A DNA stretch of 64,000 nt from Pseudomonas sp. p1(2021b) (GCF_020151015.1 NZ_CP083746.1:4742501-4806500); one strand, 5' to 3'; counted from the stretch's first letter, positions 42,380 through 51,754 are shown. Notes: generated by a model not told the origin, from the sequence alone. Numbers and translations: made by a program.

Positions 42380-43106
42380 GCCTTGCGCGGTGATCCCGGT
42401 GTACGACCACGAGCACGCGGTACCCGCGGTGGTGGCCCAAGTGCTGGGCGCCGGGTTGCCCTGCGTGCTGGTGGACGATGCCAGCCACCGGCCCTGCGCC
42501 CTGGTCCTGGACCAGCTGGCCAGGCAGGAACAGGTGTTCCTGGTGCGCCTGGCCGTCAACCAGGGCAAGGGTGGCGCGGTGATGGCCGGCCTGCGCGAAG
42601 CGGCCCGGCTGGGCTTCACCCATGCCTTGCAGGTGGACGCCGATGGCCAGCACGACCTTGCCGATGTCCACGCATTCCTGGCCGACTCGAGGGTTTGCCC
42701 ACAGGCCCTGGTGTGCGGTTATCCACAGTACGACGCCAGCGTGCCCAAGGGGCGCCTCTATGCGCGCTACCTGACCCACGTCTGGGTGTGGATCAACACC
42801 TTGTCGCTGGCCATCCCGGACTCGATGTGCGGGTTTCGCGTGTACCCGCTCGTCCCCACCCTGGCGTTGCTGGACAGGGTACGCCTCGGGCGGCGCATGG
42901 ATTTCGACACGGAGATCCTGGTGCGCCTGGCCTGGCGCGGGCAACCGATGCGCTGGCGGCCGATCCGGGTGCATTACCCGAGCGATGGCGTCTCGCATTT
43001 TCGCCTGCTGCACGACAACGTGCTGATCTCGCGGATGCACGCCCGGCTGTTCTTCGGCATGCTGCTGCGCGCACCGCGGATCCTGTGGCGCAGGTGGCGA
43101 CGATGA
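42372..43106 (+). CDS. family 2 glycosyltransferase
   Basis: 244 residues from GTG at 42372, overlapping the ligase gene by 8 bases. GT-A fold: AVIPVYDHEHAVPAVV, nucleotide loop LVDDASHRP, and metal motif QVDADGQHDLAD. No membrane segments. May add a sugar to the aryl head or lipid part of the polyene, or be a lipid glycosyltransferase. In some aryl polyene loci this domain is fused to the acyltransferase that follows; here they are separate genes with an ATGA overlap. Confidence 0.88.
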   Translation: MHRPCAVIPVYDHEHAVPAVVAQVLGAGLPCVLVDDASHRPCALVLDQLARQEQVFLVRLAVNQGKGGAVMAGLREAARLGFTHALQVDADGQHDLADVHAFLADSRVCPQALVCGYPQYDASVPKGRLYARYLTHVWVWINTLSLAIPDSMCGFRVYPLVPTLALLDRVRLGRRMDFDTEILVRLAWRGQPMRWRPIRVHYPSDGVSHFRLLHDNVLISRMHARLFFGMLLRAPRILWRRWRR

Positions 43107-44041
43107 GCCACCCTTCCCGGCACTGGGCCGAACAGCGCGAACGCGGCAGCTTCTGGCTGATGAAGCTGACCGCCGTGCTGGTGCGCCTGCTCGGCCGACG
43201 CCTGCTCAGCCCGTTGATCCACGGCATCGTGCTGTATTTCTTCCTGTTCGGTCGCAAGGCCCGGCGCAGCGCCTGGCAGTACCAGCAACGGCTGGCCGCC
43301 TGGAGCGACGGCCAGGTACCGGCACCCACCCATGGGCGGGTGTTCGGCCAGTTCATGGCCTTCGCCGACGCCTTGCTGGACAAGCTGGACGCCTGGAACG
43401 GCCGGCTGCGCCTGGAAGATATCGAGATCCACGACCCCAGCCAGCTGCGCCGGCAATTGCGCGGCAGCCGCGGGCAGATGCTGGTGGGCGCGCACTTGGG
43501 CAACCTGGAAGTCTGCCGGGCCCTGGCAGAGCTGGGCGAGCGGGTGACCATGAACGTGCTGGTGCACACCCGCCATGCCGAACGCTTCAATCGCCTGCTG
43601 GGCGAGGCCGGCGCCAGCCACCTGCGGCTGATCCAGGTCAGCGAGCTGGACCCGGCGATCATGCTGCAACTGTCCGAGCGCCTGGAACGCGGCGAATGGC
43701 TGGCCATCGCCGGCGACCGTGTGCCTTTGCACGGCAGCCGCACCGTGGCCGTGGATTTTCTCGGCCACCGGGCGGCCTTCCCCCAAGGCCCCTGGCTGCT
43801 GGCGGGCCTGCTGGGCTGCCCGGTCAACCTGTTGTTCTGCCTCAAGCACCAAGGCCGCTACCGGATCACCCTGGAGCCCTTCGCCGAACGCCTGCAGTGG
43901 CGCCGCGACTTGCGCGAGCAGGTGATTGCCGAATGGGCCGGGCGCTATGCCGCCCGCCTGGGCCATTATTGTCTGCAGGCCCCTGGCCAGTGGTTCAACT
44001 TCTACCCTTTCTGGAACGACGATGACGACGCATCCCCATGA
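43103..44041 (+). CDS. LpxL/HtrB-like lysophospholipid acyltransferase
   Basis: 312 residues from ATG at 43103. One hydrophobic N-terminal segment (about 33-50). Family motif HxxxxE is AHLGNLEV (His131-Glu136), with the later AIAGDRVPLHGSRTV and FPQGPWLLAGLLG blocks. The LpxL family acylates lipid A-like or glycolipid acceptors at the inner membrane. In aryl polyene clusters it is believed to join the polyene acyl chain to a lipid anchor. Its 3' end overlaps the ammonia-lyase gene by 20 bases. Confidence 0.88.
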   Translation: MSHPSRHWAEQRERGSFWLMKLTAVLVRLLGRRLLSPLIHGIVLYFFLFGRKARRSAWQYQQRLAAWSDGQVPAPTHGRVFGQFMAFADALLDKLDAWNGRLRLEDIEIHDPSQLRRQLRGSRGQMLVGAHLGNLEVCRALAELGERVTMNVLVHTRHAERFNRLLGEAGASHLRLIQVSELDPAIMLQLSERLERGEWLAIAGDRVPLHGSRTVAVDFLGHRAAFPQGPWLLAGLLGCPVNLLFCLKHQGRYRITLEPFAERLQWRRDLREQVIAEWAGRYAARLGHYCLQAPGQWFNFYPFWNDDDDASP

Positions 44042-45566
44042 GCCCGTGACCTTTGGCGAGGCCCCGCTCGCCATCGAGGACATCCTGGCCTTGAGCCAAC
44101 GCCACGCCCGCCCACTGTTGCAGGCAGATGCCGCGTACCGCGAACGCATCGCCCGCGGCGCGCGTTTCGTCGACAGCCTGTTGGACAAGGAAGGGGTGAT
44201 CTACGGGGTCACCACCGGTTATGGCGACTCCTGCGTGGTGGCCGTGCCGCTGGAGCATGTCGAGGCCTTGCCGCGCCACCTGTACACCTTCCACGGCTGT
44301 GGCCTTGGCCGGCTGCTCGACGCGCCGGCCACACGGGCGGTGCTGGCGGCCCGGCTGCGCTCGCTGAGCCACGGCATGTCGGGGGTGCGCGTGGCGTTGT
44401 TGGAGCGCCTACAGGCGTTTCTCGAGCACGACATCCTGCCGCTGATTCCCGAGGAAGGCTCGGTCGGCGCCAGTGGCGACCTGACACCGCTGTCCTACGT
44501 CGCTGCAGCCCTGTCGGGCGAGCGCGAGGTGATGTACCGGGGGCAGCGCCGCGACAGCGCCGATGTGCACCGCGAGCTGGGCTGGCAGCCCTTGGTGCTA
44601 CGCCCCAAGGAAGCCCTGGCGCTGATGAACGGCACCGCGGTGATGACCGGTCTGGCCTGCCTGGCCTATGCCCGCGCTGATTACCTGCTGCAGTTGGCCA
44701 CGCGCATCACGGCGCTGAACGTCATCGCCTTGCAAGGCAACCCTGAACACTTCGACGAGCGCCTGTTCGCCGCCAAGCCACACCCCGGCCAGAACCAGGT
44801 CGCCGCCTGGTTGCGCCAGGACCTGGCCATCGAGGCCCCGACGGCGCCCCTGCACCGCTTGCAGGATCGCTACTCGCTGCGTTGCGCGCCCCATGTGCTG
44901 GGCGTGCTGGCCGACAGCCTGGGCTGGTTGCGCAGCTTCATCGAGACCGAGCTCAACAGCGCCAACGACAACCCGATCATCGACGGCGATGCCGAACGGG
45001 TGCTGCATGGCGGGCATTTCTACGGCGGCCATATCGCCTTCGCCATGGACAGCCTCAAGACCCTGGTAGCCAATGTCGCCGACCTGCTCGACCGCCAGCT
45101 GGCGCTGCTGGTGGACGAGCGCTACAACCATGGCCTGCCCAGCAACCTGTCCGGTGCCGAGCCCGAGCGCGCAATGCTCAACCATGGCTTCAAGGCCGTG
45201 CAGATCGGCGCCAGTGCCTGGACCGCCGAGGCCCTCAAGCTGACCCTGCCAGCCAGCGTGTTCTCGCGCTCCACCGAATGCCATAACCAGGACAAGGTGA
45301 GCATGGGCACCATCGCCGCCCGGGATGCCTTGCGCGTGCTGGAGCTGAGCGAACAGGTAGCCGCCGCGACGCTGTTGGCCGCCAACCAGGGGGTATGGCT
45401 GCGCGGCCGTGCGGCCGATGCCAACCCGTTGCCGCCGGCACTGGCAAGCATGCATGCCGCCCTGCTGCAGGACTTCGCCCCCGTCACCGAGGACCGCGCC
45501 CTGGAGCGCGAACTGCGCCTGTGCCTGGCGCGTATCGGCGAACGCCACTGGAGGCTGCATGCGTAA
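44022..45566 (+). CDS. aromatic amino acid ammonia-lyase (HAL/PAL/TAL family)
   Basis: 514 residues from ATG at 44022. The MIO-forming triad Ala150-Ser151-Gly152 in GSVGASGDLTPLSYVAA is intact, as are the YGVTTGYGD loop and the NDNPIIDGD and NQDKVSMGT active-site segments. The substrate-selectivity pair (Ser-His in histidine, His-Leu in tyrosine, Phe-Leu in phenylalanine lyases) aligns with Phe90-His91 here, matching none exactly. In this context it probably deaminates tyrosine or phenylalanine to a cinnamic-type acid used as aryl starter. This is inference; histidine lyase cannot be excluded from sequence alone. Confidence 0.9.
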   Translation: MTTHPHEPVTFGEAPLAIEDILALSQRHARPLLQADAAYRERIARGARFVDSLLDKEGVIYGVTTGYGDSCVVAVPLEHVEALPRHLYTFHGCGLGRLLDAPATRAVLAARLRSLSHGMSGVRVALLERLQAFLEHDILPLIPEEGSVGASGDLTPLSYVAAALSGEREVMYRGQRRDSADVHRELGWQPLVLRPKEALALMNGTAVMTGLACLAYARADYLLQLATRITALNVIALQGNPEHFDERLFAAKPHPGQNQVAAWLRQDLAIEAPTAPLHRLQDRYSLRCAPHVLGVLADSLGWLRSFIETELNSANDNPIIDGDAERVLHGGHFYGGHIAFAMDSLKTLVANVADLLDRQLALLVDERYNHGLPSNLSGAEPERAMLNHGFKAVQIGASAWTAEALKLTLPASVFSRSTECHNQDKVSMGTIAARDALRVLELSEQVAAATLLAANQGVWLRGRAADANPLPPALASMHAALLQDFAPVTEDRALERELRLCLARIGERHWRLHA

Positions 45567-45984
45567 GCCTGGGGTATTCCATGTGGACACGGAGATCCTC
45601 GTGCCCTTCTTCGATGTCGACAGCATGCACATCGTCTGGCACGGCCACTACGTCAAGTACCTGGAAGTGGCCCGTTGCGCTCTGCTCGAACGCCTGGGCC
45701 ACGACTACCCGCGCATGCAAGCCAGCGGCTACATGTGGCCGGTGATCGACCTGCAACTGCGCTACATTCGCGGCGCCACCTTCGGCCAACGCCTGAAGGT
45801 GCGCGCCAGCCTGGTGGAATGGGAGCACCGCCTGAAGATCAACTACCTGATCAGCGATGCACTCAGCGGCGAGCGCATGACCCGCGCCAGCACGGTGCAG
45901 GTCGCGGTGCACATCGCCAGCGGCGAAATGCAGCTGGCCTCGCCCCAGGCCATGCTCGATGCCGTCGACAAGGTGCTGGCATGA
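45559..45984 (+). CDS. 4-hydroxybenzoyl-CoA thioesterase-like hotdog protein
   Basis: 141 residues from ATG at 45559, overlapping the lyase gene by 8 bases. Hotdog fold with the 4HBT pattern FFDVDSMHIVWHGHYVKYLE near the N-terminus, including the catalytic-type Asp. ApeK-like: likely edits or releases aryl or polyenoyl chains from ACP. ATGA overlap with the next gene. Confidence 0.88.
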   Translation: MRKPGVFHVDTEILVPFFDVDSMHIVWHGHYVKYLEVARCALLERLGHDYPRMQASGYMWPVIDLQLRYIRGATFGQRLKVRASLVEWEHRLKINYLISDALSGERMTRASTVQVAVHIASGEMQLASPQAMLDAVDKVLA

Positions 45985-46583
45985 GGCGCCTGGCGGGTTA
46001 CCTGCTGATGGCCGCCTTGCTGCTGGCCGGCCCGCAGGCCATGGCGTTCAGCCTGGATGATCTGCAAAAACAGCTCGGTGCATCGGCAGTGGTGAAGGGC
46101 CCCTTCGTCCAGGAGAAGCACTTGCGCGCCCTGCCCCAACCGCTGGTGAGCCAGGGCCGCTTCGTCCTGGCCCGCGACCACGGGCTGCTCTGGCTGCTGC
46201 AGACACCGCTGCGCCAGGATTACCGCATCACCGCCGACGGCATAGCCCGGCGCGACGCCAGTGGTTGGCAGAAGCTGCCCAGCCAGAGTGCCGGGGCGCA
46301 GCAGAACCGCCTGTTCTTCGCCGTGCTGCAAGGCGACAGCAGTGGCCTGCAGCGCGACTTCGAACTGAGCCTCACCGGCGATGCCGAACACTGGCAATTG
46401 CACCTGGTGCCTCGTTCGTTGCTGCTCAAGCAGGTGTTCACCCACATCGATATTGCCGGCGGGCGTTTCGTGGAGCGTATCGTGCTGGCCGAAACCCAGG
46501 GCGACAGCACCGTGCTGCGCATGCCTGGCAGCACCGGCGCCACGGCCTTGAGCGATTCGGAGCGCAGTGACTTTGCCGACTGA
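45981..46583 (+). CDS. LolA-like periplasmic outer-membrane carrier protein
   Basis: 200 residues. Signal peptide (about 1-22, AMAFS). The body has the LolA-related fold (KGPFVQEKHLRALPQPLVSQGRF, DHGLLWLLQTPLRQDYRITADG) without the full housekeeping LolA pattern. Predicted to carry the lipid-linked polyene across the periplasm. Between the thioesterase and the MMPL exporter, as in other aryl polyene loci. Confidence 0.88.
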   Translation: MRRLAGYLLMAALLLAGPQAMAFSLDDLQKQLGASAVVKGPFVQEKHLRALPQPLVSQGRFVLARDHGLLWLLQTPLRQDYRITADGIARRDASGWQKLPSQSAGAQQNRLFFAVLQGDSSGLQRDFELSLTGDAEHWQLHLVPRSLLLKQVFTHIDIAGGRFVERIVLAETQGDSTVLRMPGSTGATALSDSERSDFAD

Positions 46584-48894
46584 ACGACTGCTGCCCAGGC
46601 TGTTCCTGGCCCTTTTGCTGGCCGTGCTCGCTCTGGCAGGCTGGCAATGGCATCGCGGCGCTCCCGTTTCCGCTGACCTGATGACCCTGGTGCCAGGGGC
46701 TGCGCAGGACGAGCTGGTCGCGCGCGCCGAACAGCGCATGCAAGCGCCGCTCAACCGCCAGCTGCTGGTACTGGTCGGCCATGCCGATCGCCAGCAGGCG
46801 CTGGGCCTGGCTGAGCGCCTGGCAGGCCAGTGGCAGGCCAGCGGCCTCTTCGAGCAGGTGCAATGGAACCTGCAGACCGACCTGCAGGCCATACGCGCCC
46901 AGGTGCTGCAAGGCCGCCTGGCGATGCTCGGCGCCACCGACCGCCAACAGCTGCTGGCACAGCCCGACACCTTCATCGAACAACGCGTGCAGGCGCTGTT
47001 CGATCCGTTCGCAGGCTTCAGCTTGCTGGCCAACCAGGACGACTGGCTGGGCCTGGGTGCGCGCGTCCAGGCCAGCCAAGCCAAACCCGCCAATGTCGAG
47101 CTGGACACGGCCAGCGGCGCCCTGGTCGCCGAGGCAGGCGGCAGGCACTGGGTAATGCTGCGCGCCAGCACCCGCGGCGATGCCTTCGACCTGCAGCTGC
47201 CGTTGCAGGTCGCCGACCTGCTCGCCAGCGGCCGCCAGCTGGCCGAACAGCAAGGCGCCCAACTGCTGGCTGCCAGCGGCCTGCTGCATGCGGCCAGCGG
47301 CCAACGCCAGGCCAGCCGGGAAATCACCTGGGTGGGCGGCGGCGCCACGCTGGGCATCCTGCTGCTATTGCTGTTGGCCTTCCGCCGCTGGCGGGTGCTG
47401 TTGGCCTTCGTGCCGGTGCTGGTGGGCATGCTGTTCGGCACGGTGATCTGCACGGCCCTGTTCGGCCGCGTGCATGTCATGACCCTGGTGCTGGGTTCGA
47501 GCCTGATCGGCGTGGCGGTGGACTACCCGCTGCACTACCTGTCCAAGAGCTGGAGCCTGCGCCCCTGGCACAGCTGGACAGCCGTGCGCCTGACCTTGCC
47601 CGGGCTGAGCCTGAGCCTGGCGACCACCTGCATCGGCTACCTGGCCTTGGCCTTCACACCCTTCCCGGCGCTGACCCAGATCGCAGCGTTTTCCGCCGCC
47701 GGCCTGGTCGGCGCCTACCTGAGTGCGGTGTGCCTGCTGCCGGCCTTGCTCGGCGGCACGCAGCTGCGCCCGGCGCGCTGGCCGCTGCGTATCGCCCAGA
47801 TGCTGACCGACCTGCGCGAACGCGTGTTGGCCAAGGTACCGAGCGCCGCCCTGCTTGCCCTGCTGCTGGCGTTCTGCGCTACAGGTTTGTGGCAACTGCA
47901 GACGCGAAACGACATCCGCCAGTGGGTCGGTGCACCGCCACAGCTGCTCGAAGAAGCCCAGGCCGTGGCCCGGATCACCGGCTACCAGCCGACCAGCCAG
48001 TTCTACCTGGTGCGCGCCAGTGATGAAACACAGCTGCTCGAGCGCCTGCAGACACTGGCCGGCAAGCTCGATGAACTGGTCGACCTGGGCAAGCTCAAGG
48101 GTTACATGACGCTCAGCCAGCGGGTGGCCAGCCCGGCGCAGCAACGGCAGTTGCAGCAGGCCTTGGGGCAGTTGCCCGACCATTGGCAACCCCTGTTGGC
48201 CCTAGGGGTGCCTGAAACAGCCTTGCGCGGCGAACTGCAGCAGCTGCAGGCCTTGCCCCTGCTGACGATCGACCAGGTACTCGCCGGCCCGCTGGGCGAA
48301 GCCTGGCGGCCACTGTGGCTGGGCCGCACCGACGATGGCGTGGCCGCCGTCGTCAGCCTGCAAGGCCAGGGCGATGTCGCCTTGCTTCGCCTGCAGGCCC
48401 AGGACCTGCCGGGTGTGCAGTTGGTCGACCGGCTGGGTGAACTCAACCAGCTGTTCGCCGCCACCCAGGTCAGCGCCGCCGAACTCAAGCTGCTGTCCTG
48501 TGGGCTGATCCTGGTCCTGCTGGTGCTGCCCTTCGGGCTGGGCGCGGCCTTGCGCATCGTCGCCCTGCCGCTACTGGCGGCGCTGTGCAGCCTGGCCTGC
48601 CTCGGCTGGCTAGGGCAGCCACTGACCCTGTTCAGCCTGTTCGGCCTGCTGCTGGTGACCGCCATCGGCGTGGACTATGCCATCCTGATGCATGAGCGCA
48701 TCGGCGGTACCGCGGTCAGCCTGCTGGGCACCTTGCTGGCGGCGGCCACCACTTGGTTGTCGTTCGGCCTGCTGGCGCTGTCCAGCACGCCGGCAGTGAG
48801 CAACTTCGGCCTGGCCGTGAGCCTGGGGCTGGTGTTCAGCTTCCTGCTGGCGCCTTGGGCGGCGAGCCGCGAGCGAGGGGACATCGCGCCATGA
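46567..48894 (+). CDS. MMPL/RND-family exporter of the polyene cluster
   Basis: 775 residues from GTG at 46567, overlapping the LolA-like gene by 17 bases. Two repeated halves, each with a large periplasmic loop and a block of about five to six membrane helices: helix 1 at about 10-25, loop, helices near 255-410; second set near 635-775. Sequence IGVAVDYPLHYLSKSW and IGVDYAILMHERIGG are the MMPL-type motifs on the fourth helix of each half. Likely moves the lipidated product from the inner membrane outwards to the LolA-like carrier. Confidence 0.9.
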   Translation: MTLPTERLLPRLFLALLLAVLALAGWQWHRGAPVSADLMTLVPGAAQDELVARAEQRMQAPLNRQLLVLVGHADRQQALGLAERLAGQWQASGLFEQVQWNLQTDLQAIRAQVLQGRLAMLGATDRQQLLAQPDTFIEQRVQALFDPFAGFSLLANQDDWLGLGARVQASQAKPANVELDTASGALVAEAGGRHWVMLRASTRGDAFDLQLPLQVADLLASGRQLAEQQGAQLLAASGLLHAASGQRQASREITWVGGGATLGILLLLLLAFRRWRVLLAFVPVLVGMLFGTVICTALFGRVHVMTLVLGSSLIGVAVDYPLHYLSKSWSLRPWHSWTAVRLTLPGLSLSLATTCIGYLALAFTPFPALTQIAAFSAAGLVGAYLSAVCLLPALLGGTQLRPARWPLRIAQMLTDLRERVLAKVPSAALLALLLAFCATGLWQLQTRNDIRQWVGAPPQLLEEAQAVARITGYQPTSQFYLVRASDETQLLERLQTLAGKLDELVDLGKLKGYMTLSQRVASPAQQRQLQQALGQLPDHWQPLLALGVPETALRGELQQLQALPLLTIDQVLAGPLGEAWRPLWLGRTDDGVAAVVSLQGQGDVALLRLQAQDLPGVQLVDRLGELNQLFAATQVSAAELKLLSCGLILVLLVLPFGLGAALRIVALPLLAALCSLACLGWLGQPLTLFSLFGLLLVTAIGVDYAILMHERIGGTAVSLLGTLLAAATTWLSFGLLALSSTPAVSNFGLAVSLGLVFSFLLAPWAASRERGDIAP

Positions 48895-49376
48895 AACACC
48901 TGTTGACCGTGATGATGCTGTTGCTGCTCGGTGCCTGCACCTGGCAGCCGCCCCTGCCCGAGCAACTGCCCCCGCTCGAGCTGCCGCGCCAGTTCCATGT
49001 GCAGCAGGAACAAGGCGGCCAACGCCAGGACTGGTTGCTGGTGATCCAGCGTGAAGACGGCCATCTGCGCTGGTCGCTGCTGGACCTGCTGGGCGTTCCC
49101 CAGGCGCGCCAGTTGCTCGAAGGCCAGCAGTGGCAAGCCGACGGCCTGCTGCCGCCGAACCCTGCCGCCCGCGAGCTGTTCGCCGCCATGCTGTTCGCCT
49201 TGACCCCTGAGGCCCAACTGTCCCGGCTTTACCCCCGGGCCATCGGCCACGACCAGCAACGTCGCCTGCCAGACCGCTGGCGCGTCACCTATCGCAGTGC
49301 CGACGACTTCACCCTGGCCCTCGATCAAGGCCTGCGCTACCACGTTTCCCCCTTGCCCAACGAGAACGCACCATGA
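48891..49376 (+). CDS. DUF3261 outer-membrane lipoprotein
   Basis: 161 residues. Lipoprotein signal with lipobox LLGAC (Cys16). DUF3261 proteins are restricted largely to aryl polyene clusters; the body here is beta-rich with the motif YPRAIGHDQQRRLPDRWRVTY near the C-terminus (in two parts). Proposed to act like LolB in inserting the lipidated polyene into the outer membrane; this is by analogy. ATGA overlap with both neighbours. Confidence 0.85.
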   Translation: MKHLLTVMMLLLLGACTWQPPLPEQLPPLELPRQFHVQQEQGGQRQDWLLVIQREDGHLRWSLLDLLGVPQARQLLEGQQWQADGLLPPNPAARELFAAMLFALTPEAQLSRLYPRAIGHDQQRRLPDRWRVTYRSADDFTLALDQGLRYHVSPLPNENAP

Positions 49377-50566
49377 CCGCCTTCCTCGACGCCCTGGGCC
49401 TGGTCTGTGCCCTCGGGCACGGCCAGGCCGACGTGGCCCGCAGGCTTTTTGCCGGCGACTGCTCCGGCATGCAGCTGCAGGACGACTGGGTGCCTGGGCG
49501 CCGCCTGCCGGTCGGTGCCGTGACCGGGCCACTGCCCGAGCTGCCGCTGCCCGGCCACCAGAGCCGCAACAACCAGCTGCTGCTGGCCGCCGCCTTGCAG
49601 ATCGAACCGGCCATCCGGCAAGCCCTCGAGCGCCATGGCCCACAACGGGTCGGCGTAGTGCTGGGCACCAGCACCTCGGGGATCGCCGAAGCCACCACCG
49701 GCATCGCCCATTACCTCCAGGCGGGCCGCTTCCCAGCCGACTACCGCTACGACCAGCAGGAGCTCAGCGCGCCGGCGAACTTCCTGGCGGCCTGGCTGGG
49801 CCTGCAAGGCCCTGCCTACGTGTTGTCCACCGCTTGCACCTCCAGCGGTCGCGCGCTGCTCAGCGCACGGCGCCTGCTCGACCTGGGCCTGTGCGATGCC
49901 GTGCTGTGCGGTGGCGTGGACAGCCTCTGCAGCCTGACGCTCAACGGCTTCACCGCCCTGGAGGCCGTCAGCGCGCAGCGCTGCAACCCGCTCTCGGCCA
50001 ACCGCGACGGTATCAATATCGGCGAAGGAGCCGCCCTGTTCCTGATGACCCGCCAAGCGACACCCGAAGGGCACGGCATCGCCCTGCTCGGCGCTGGCGC
50101 CAGCTCCGATGCGTTCCATATCTCGGCACCGGACCCCAGCGGCAAGGGCGCCTTGCAGGCCATGCGCAAAGCACTGGACAATGCAGGCCTGACGCCAGGG
50201 CAGGTCGATTATCTGAACCTGCACGGCACCGCCACCATGCACAACGACGCCATGGAATGCCTGGCCGTGCACAGCCTGTTCGGCAACCATCTGCCCTGCT
50301 CCTCCAGCAAGCCCATGACCGGCCATACCCTGGGCGCCGCCGGCGCGCTGGAAGCCGCGTTCTGCTGGCTGAGCCTGAGCCGGCACAACCCGCAGGGCCT
50401 GTTGCCGCCCCATTGCTGGGATGGCCAGCCCGACCCGGCCTTGCCGGCCCTGAACCTGGTCGATGGCCGCCAGCGCTTGCCGGCGCACGGGCCGCGCCGG
50501 CTGATGAGCAATTCGTTCGCCTTCGGTGGCAACAATGTCAGCCTGATTCTCGGAGATGCCCCATGA
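49373..50566 (+). CDS. beta-ketoacyl-ACP synthase (chain elongation)
   Basis: 397 residues. Complete thiolase-fold ketosynthase: Cys155 in STACTSSG, His284 in LHGTAT and His318 in MTGHTLGAAGA, plus Lys in SSKPMTG, so it is catalytically competent. Corresponds to the ApeO-type ketosynthase that pairs with the chain-length-factor protein encoded first in the cluster. ATGA overlap with the DUF3261 gene and with the dehydratase gene. Confidence 0.92.
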   Translation: MTAFLDALGLVCALGHGQADVARRLFAGDCSGMQLQDDWVPGRRLPVGAVTGPLPELPLPGHQSRNNQLLLAAALQIEPAIRQALERHGPQRVGVVLGTSTSGIAEATTGIAHYLQAGRFPADYRYDQQELSAPANFLAAWLGLQGPAYVLSTACTSSGRALLSARRLLDLGLCDAVLCGGVDSLCSLTLNGFTALEAVSAQRCNPLSANRDGINIGEGAALFLMTRQATPEGHGIALLGAGASSDAFHISAPDPSGKGALQAMRKALDNAGLTPGQVDYLNLHGTATMHNDAMECLAVHSLFGNHLPCSSSKPMTGHTLGAAGALEAAFCWLSLSRHNPQGLLPPHCWDGQPDPALPALNLVDGRQRLPAHGPRRLMSNSFAFGGNNVSLILGDAP

Positions 50567-51033
50567 TCACCTGGCCCTTGGCCGAACTGCTGCCCCACGC
50601 CGGGGACATGATCCTCATCGAGCGCATCGACAGCTGCGACGACGAGCAGATCCACACCTGCACGACGGTTCGCCCCGATGGCCAGTTCAACCGGGCCGAC
50701 GGCAGCCTGCCCGCCTGGCTTGGCCTGGAACTGATGGCCCAGAGCGTGGCGGCCTATGCCGGCTGCCAGGCACGCCGCCAGGGGCGTCCCGTGGAAATGG
50801 GTTTTCTGCTCGGTACGCGCAAGTTCGAATGCAATGTCGAGGCGTTTCCCGCCGGTGCGCAGTTGCACATCCATGCCCTGCGCTCCCTCGAGGACGAGGG
50901 CGGCATGGGCGTGTTCGAATGTCACCTGCGCGGCGAAGGCATCCATGCCAGCGCCCGCCTGAATGTCTATCGCCCGCCGCAAGCTGCCAGCTACCTGGCC
51001 GAGGCGGGCCCGGAGGAGTCGCAGCATGACTGA
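50563..51033 (+). CDS. 3-hydroxyacyl-ACP dehydratase-like hotdog protein
   Basis: 156 residues from ATG at 50563. FabZ/ApeP-type hotdog: ELLPHAGDMILIERI with His12, and LELMAQSVAAYAGCQARRQ on the central helix. Likely works with the dehydratase domain fused to the ligase, giving two dehydratase partners as in known aryl polyene systems. Overlaps the start of the reductase gene by 8 bases. Confidence 0.9.
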   Translation: MITWPLAELLPHAGDMILIERIDSCDDEQIHTCTTVRPDGQFNRADGSLPAWLGLELMAQSVAAYAGCQARRQGRPVEMGFLLGTRKFECNVEAFPAGAQLHIHALRSLEDEGGMGVFECHLRGEGIHASARLNVYRPPQAASYLAEAGPEESQHD

Positions 51034-51754
51034 CACCATCCTGGTCACCGGTTCCAGCCGAGGAATCGGGCGCGCCATCGCCCTGCGCCTGGCCCGCTCC
51101 GGCTTCGACCTGGCCCTGCATTGCCGCAGCGCGCGAGACGAGGCCGAAGCGGTCGCCGGCGAAGTCCGTGCCTTGGGCCGCCAGGCGCGGGTCTTGCAGT
51201 TCGACGTGGCCGACCGAGGCGGCTGTGCCGCGGCGCTCGAGGCCGATGTCGAAGCCCATGGCGCCTATTACGGTGTGGTGTGCAACGCCGGGCTGACCCG
51301 TGACGGCGCCTTCCCGGCGCTGACCGAGGACGATTGGGACACGGTCATGCGCACCAACCTCGACGGTTTCTACAACGTGCTGCACCCACTGATCATGCCG
51401 ATGATCCGCCGCCGCGCCCCTGGCCGGATCGTCTGCATCACCTCGGTGTCCGGCCTGATCGGCAACCGTGGCCAGGTCAACTACAGCGCTTCCAAGGCCG
51501 GCCTGATCGGTGCGGCGAAGGCGCTGGCCATCGAGCTGGGCAAGCGCCGCATCACGGTCAACTGCGTGGCGCCGGGCCTGATCGACACCGCCATGCTCGA
51601 CGAACAGGTGCCGGTGGAGGAACTGCTCAAGATGGTCCCGGCGCAGCGCATGGGCACGCCCGAGGAAGTGGCGGGCGCGGTGAACTTCCTGATGTCGGAC
51701 GAAGCCGCCTACATCACCCGCCAGGTCCTGGCGGTCAACGGAGGGCTGTGCTGA
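51026..51754 (+). CDS. 3-oxoacyl-ACP reductase (FabG-like)
   Basis: 242 residues from ATG at 51026 with GGAGGAG upstream. Short-chain dehydrogenase: GSSRGIGRA cofactor loop (9-17), NAG at 87-89, catalytic Asn111, Ser140, Tyr153 and Lys157 all present. Reduces the 3-keto group to 3-hydroxy with NADPH during polyene assembly. Its stop shares one base with the start of the next gene. Confidence 0.93.
   Translation: MTDTILVTGSSRGIGRAIALRLARSGFDLALHCRSARDEAEAVAGEVRALGRQARVLQFDVADRGGCAAALEADVEAHGAYYGVVCNAGLTRDGAFPALTEDDWDTVMRTNLDGFYNVLHPLIMPMIRRRAPGRIVCITSVSGLIGNRGQVNYSASKAGLIGAAKALAIELGKRRITVNCVAPGLIDTAMLDEQVPVEELLKMVPAQRMGTPEEVAGAVNFLMSDEAAYITRQVLAVNGGLC

Noticed and set aside
42383..43102. Long N-terminal extension in front of the LpxL-like acyltransferase
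   Set aside because: The extension is the out-of-frame reading of the glycosyltransferase gene; the ATGA start at 43103 explains the acyltransferase.
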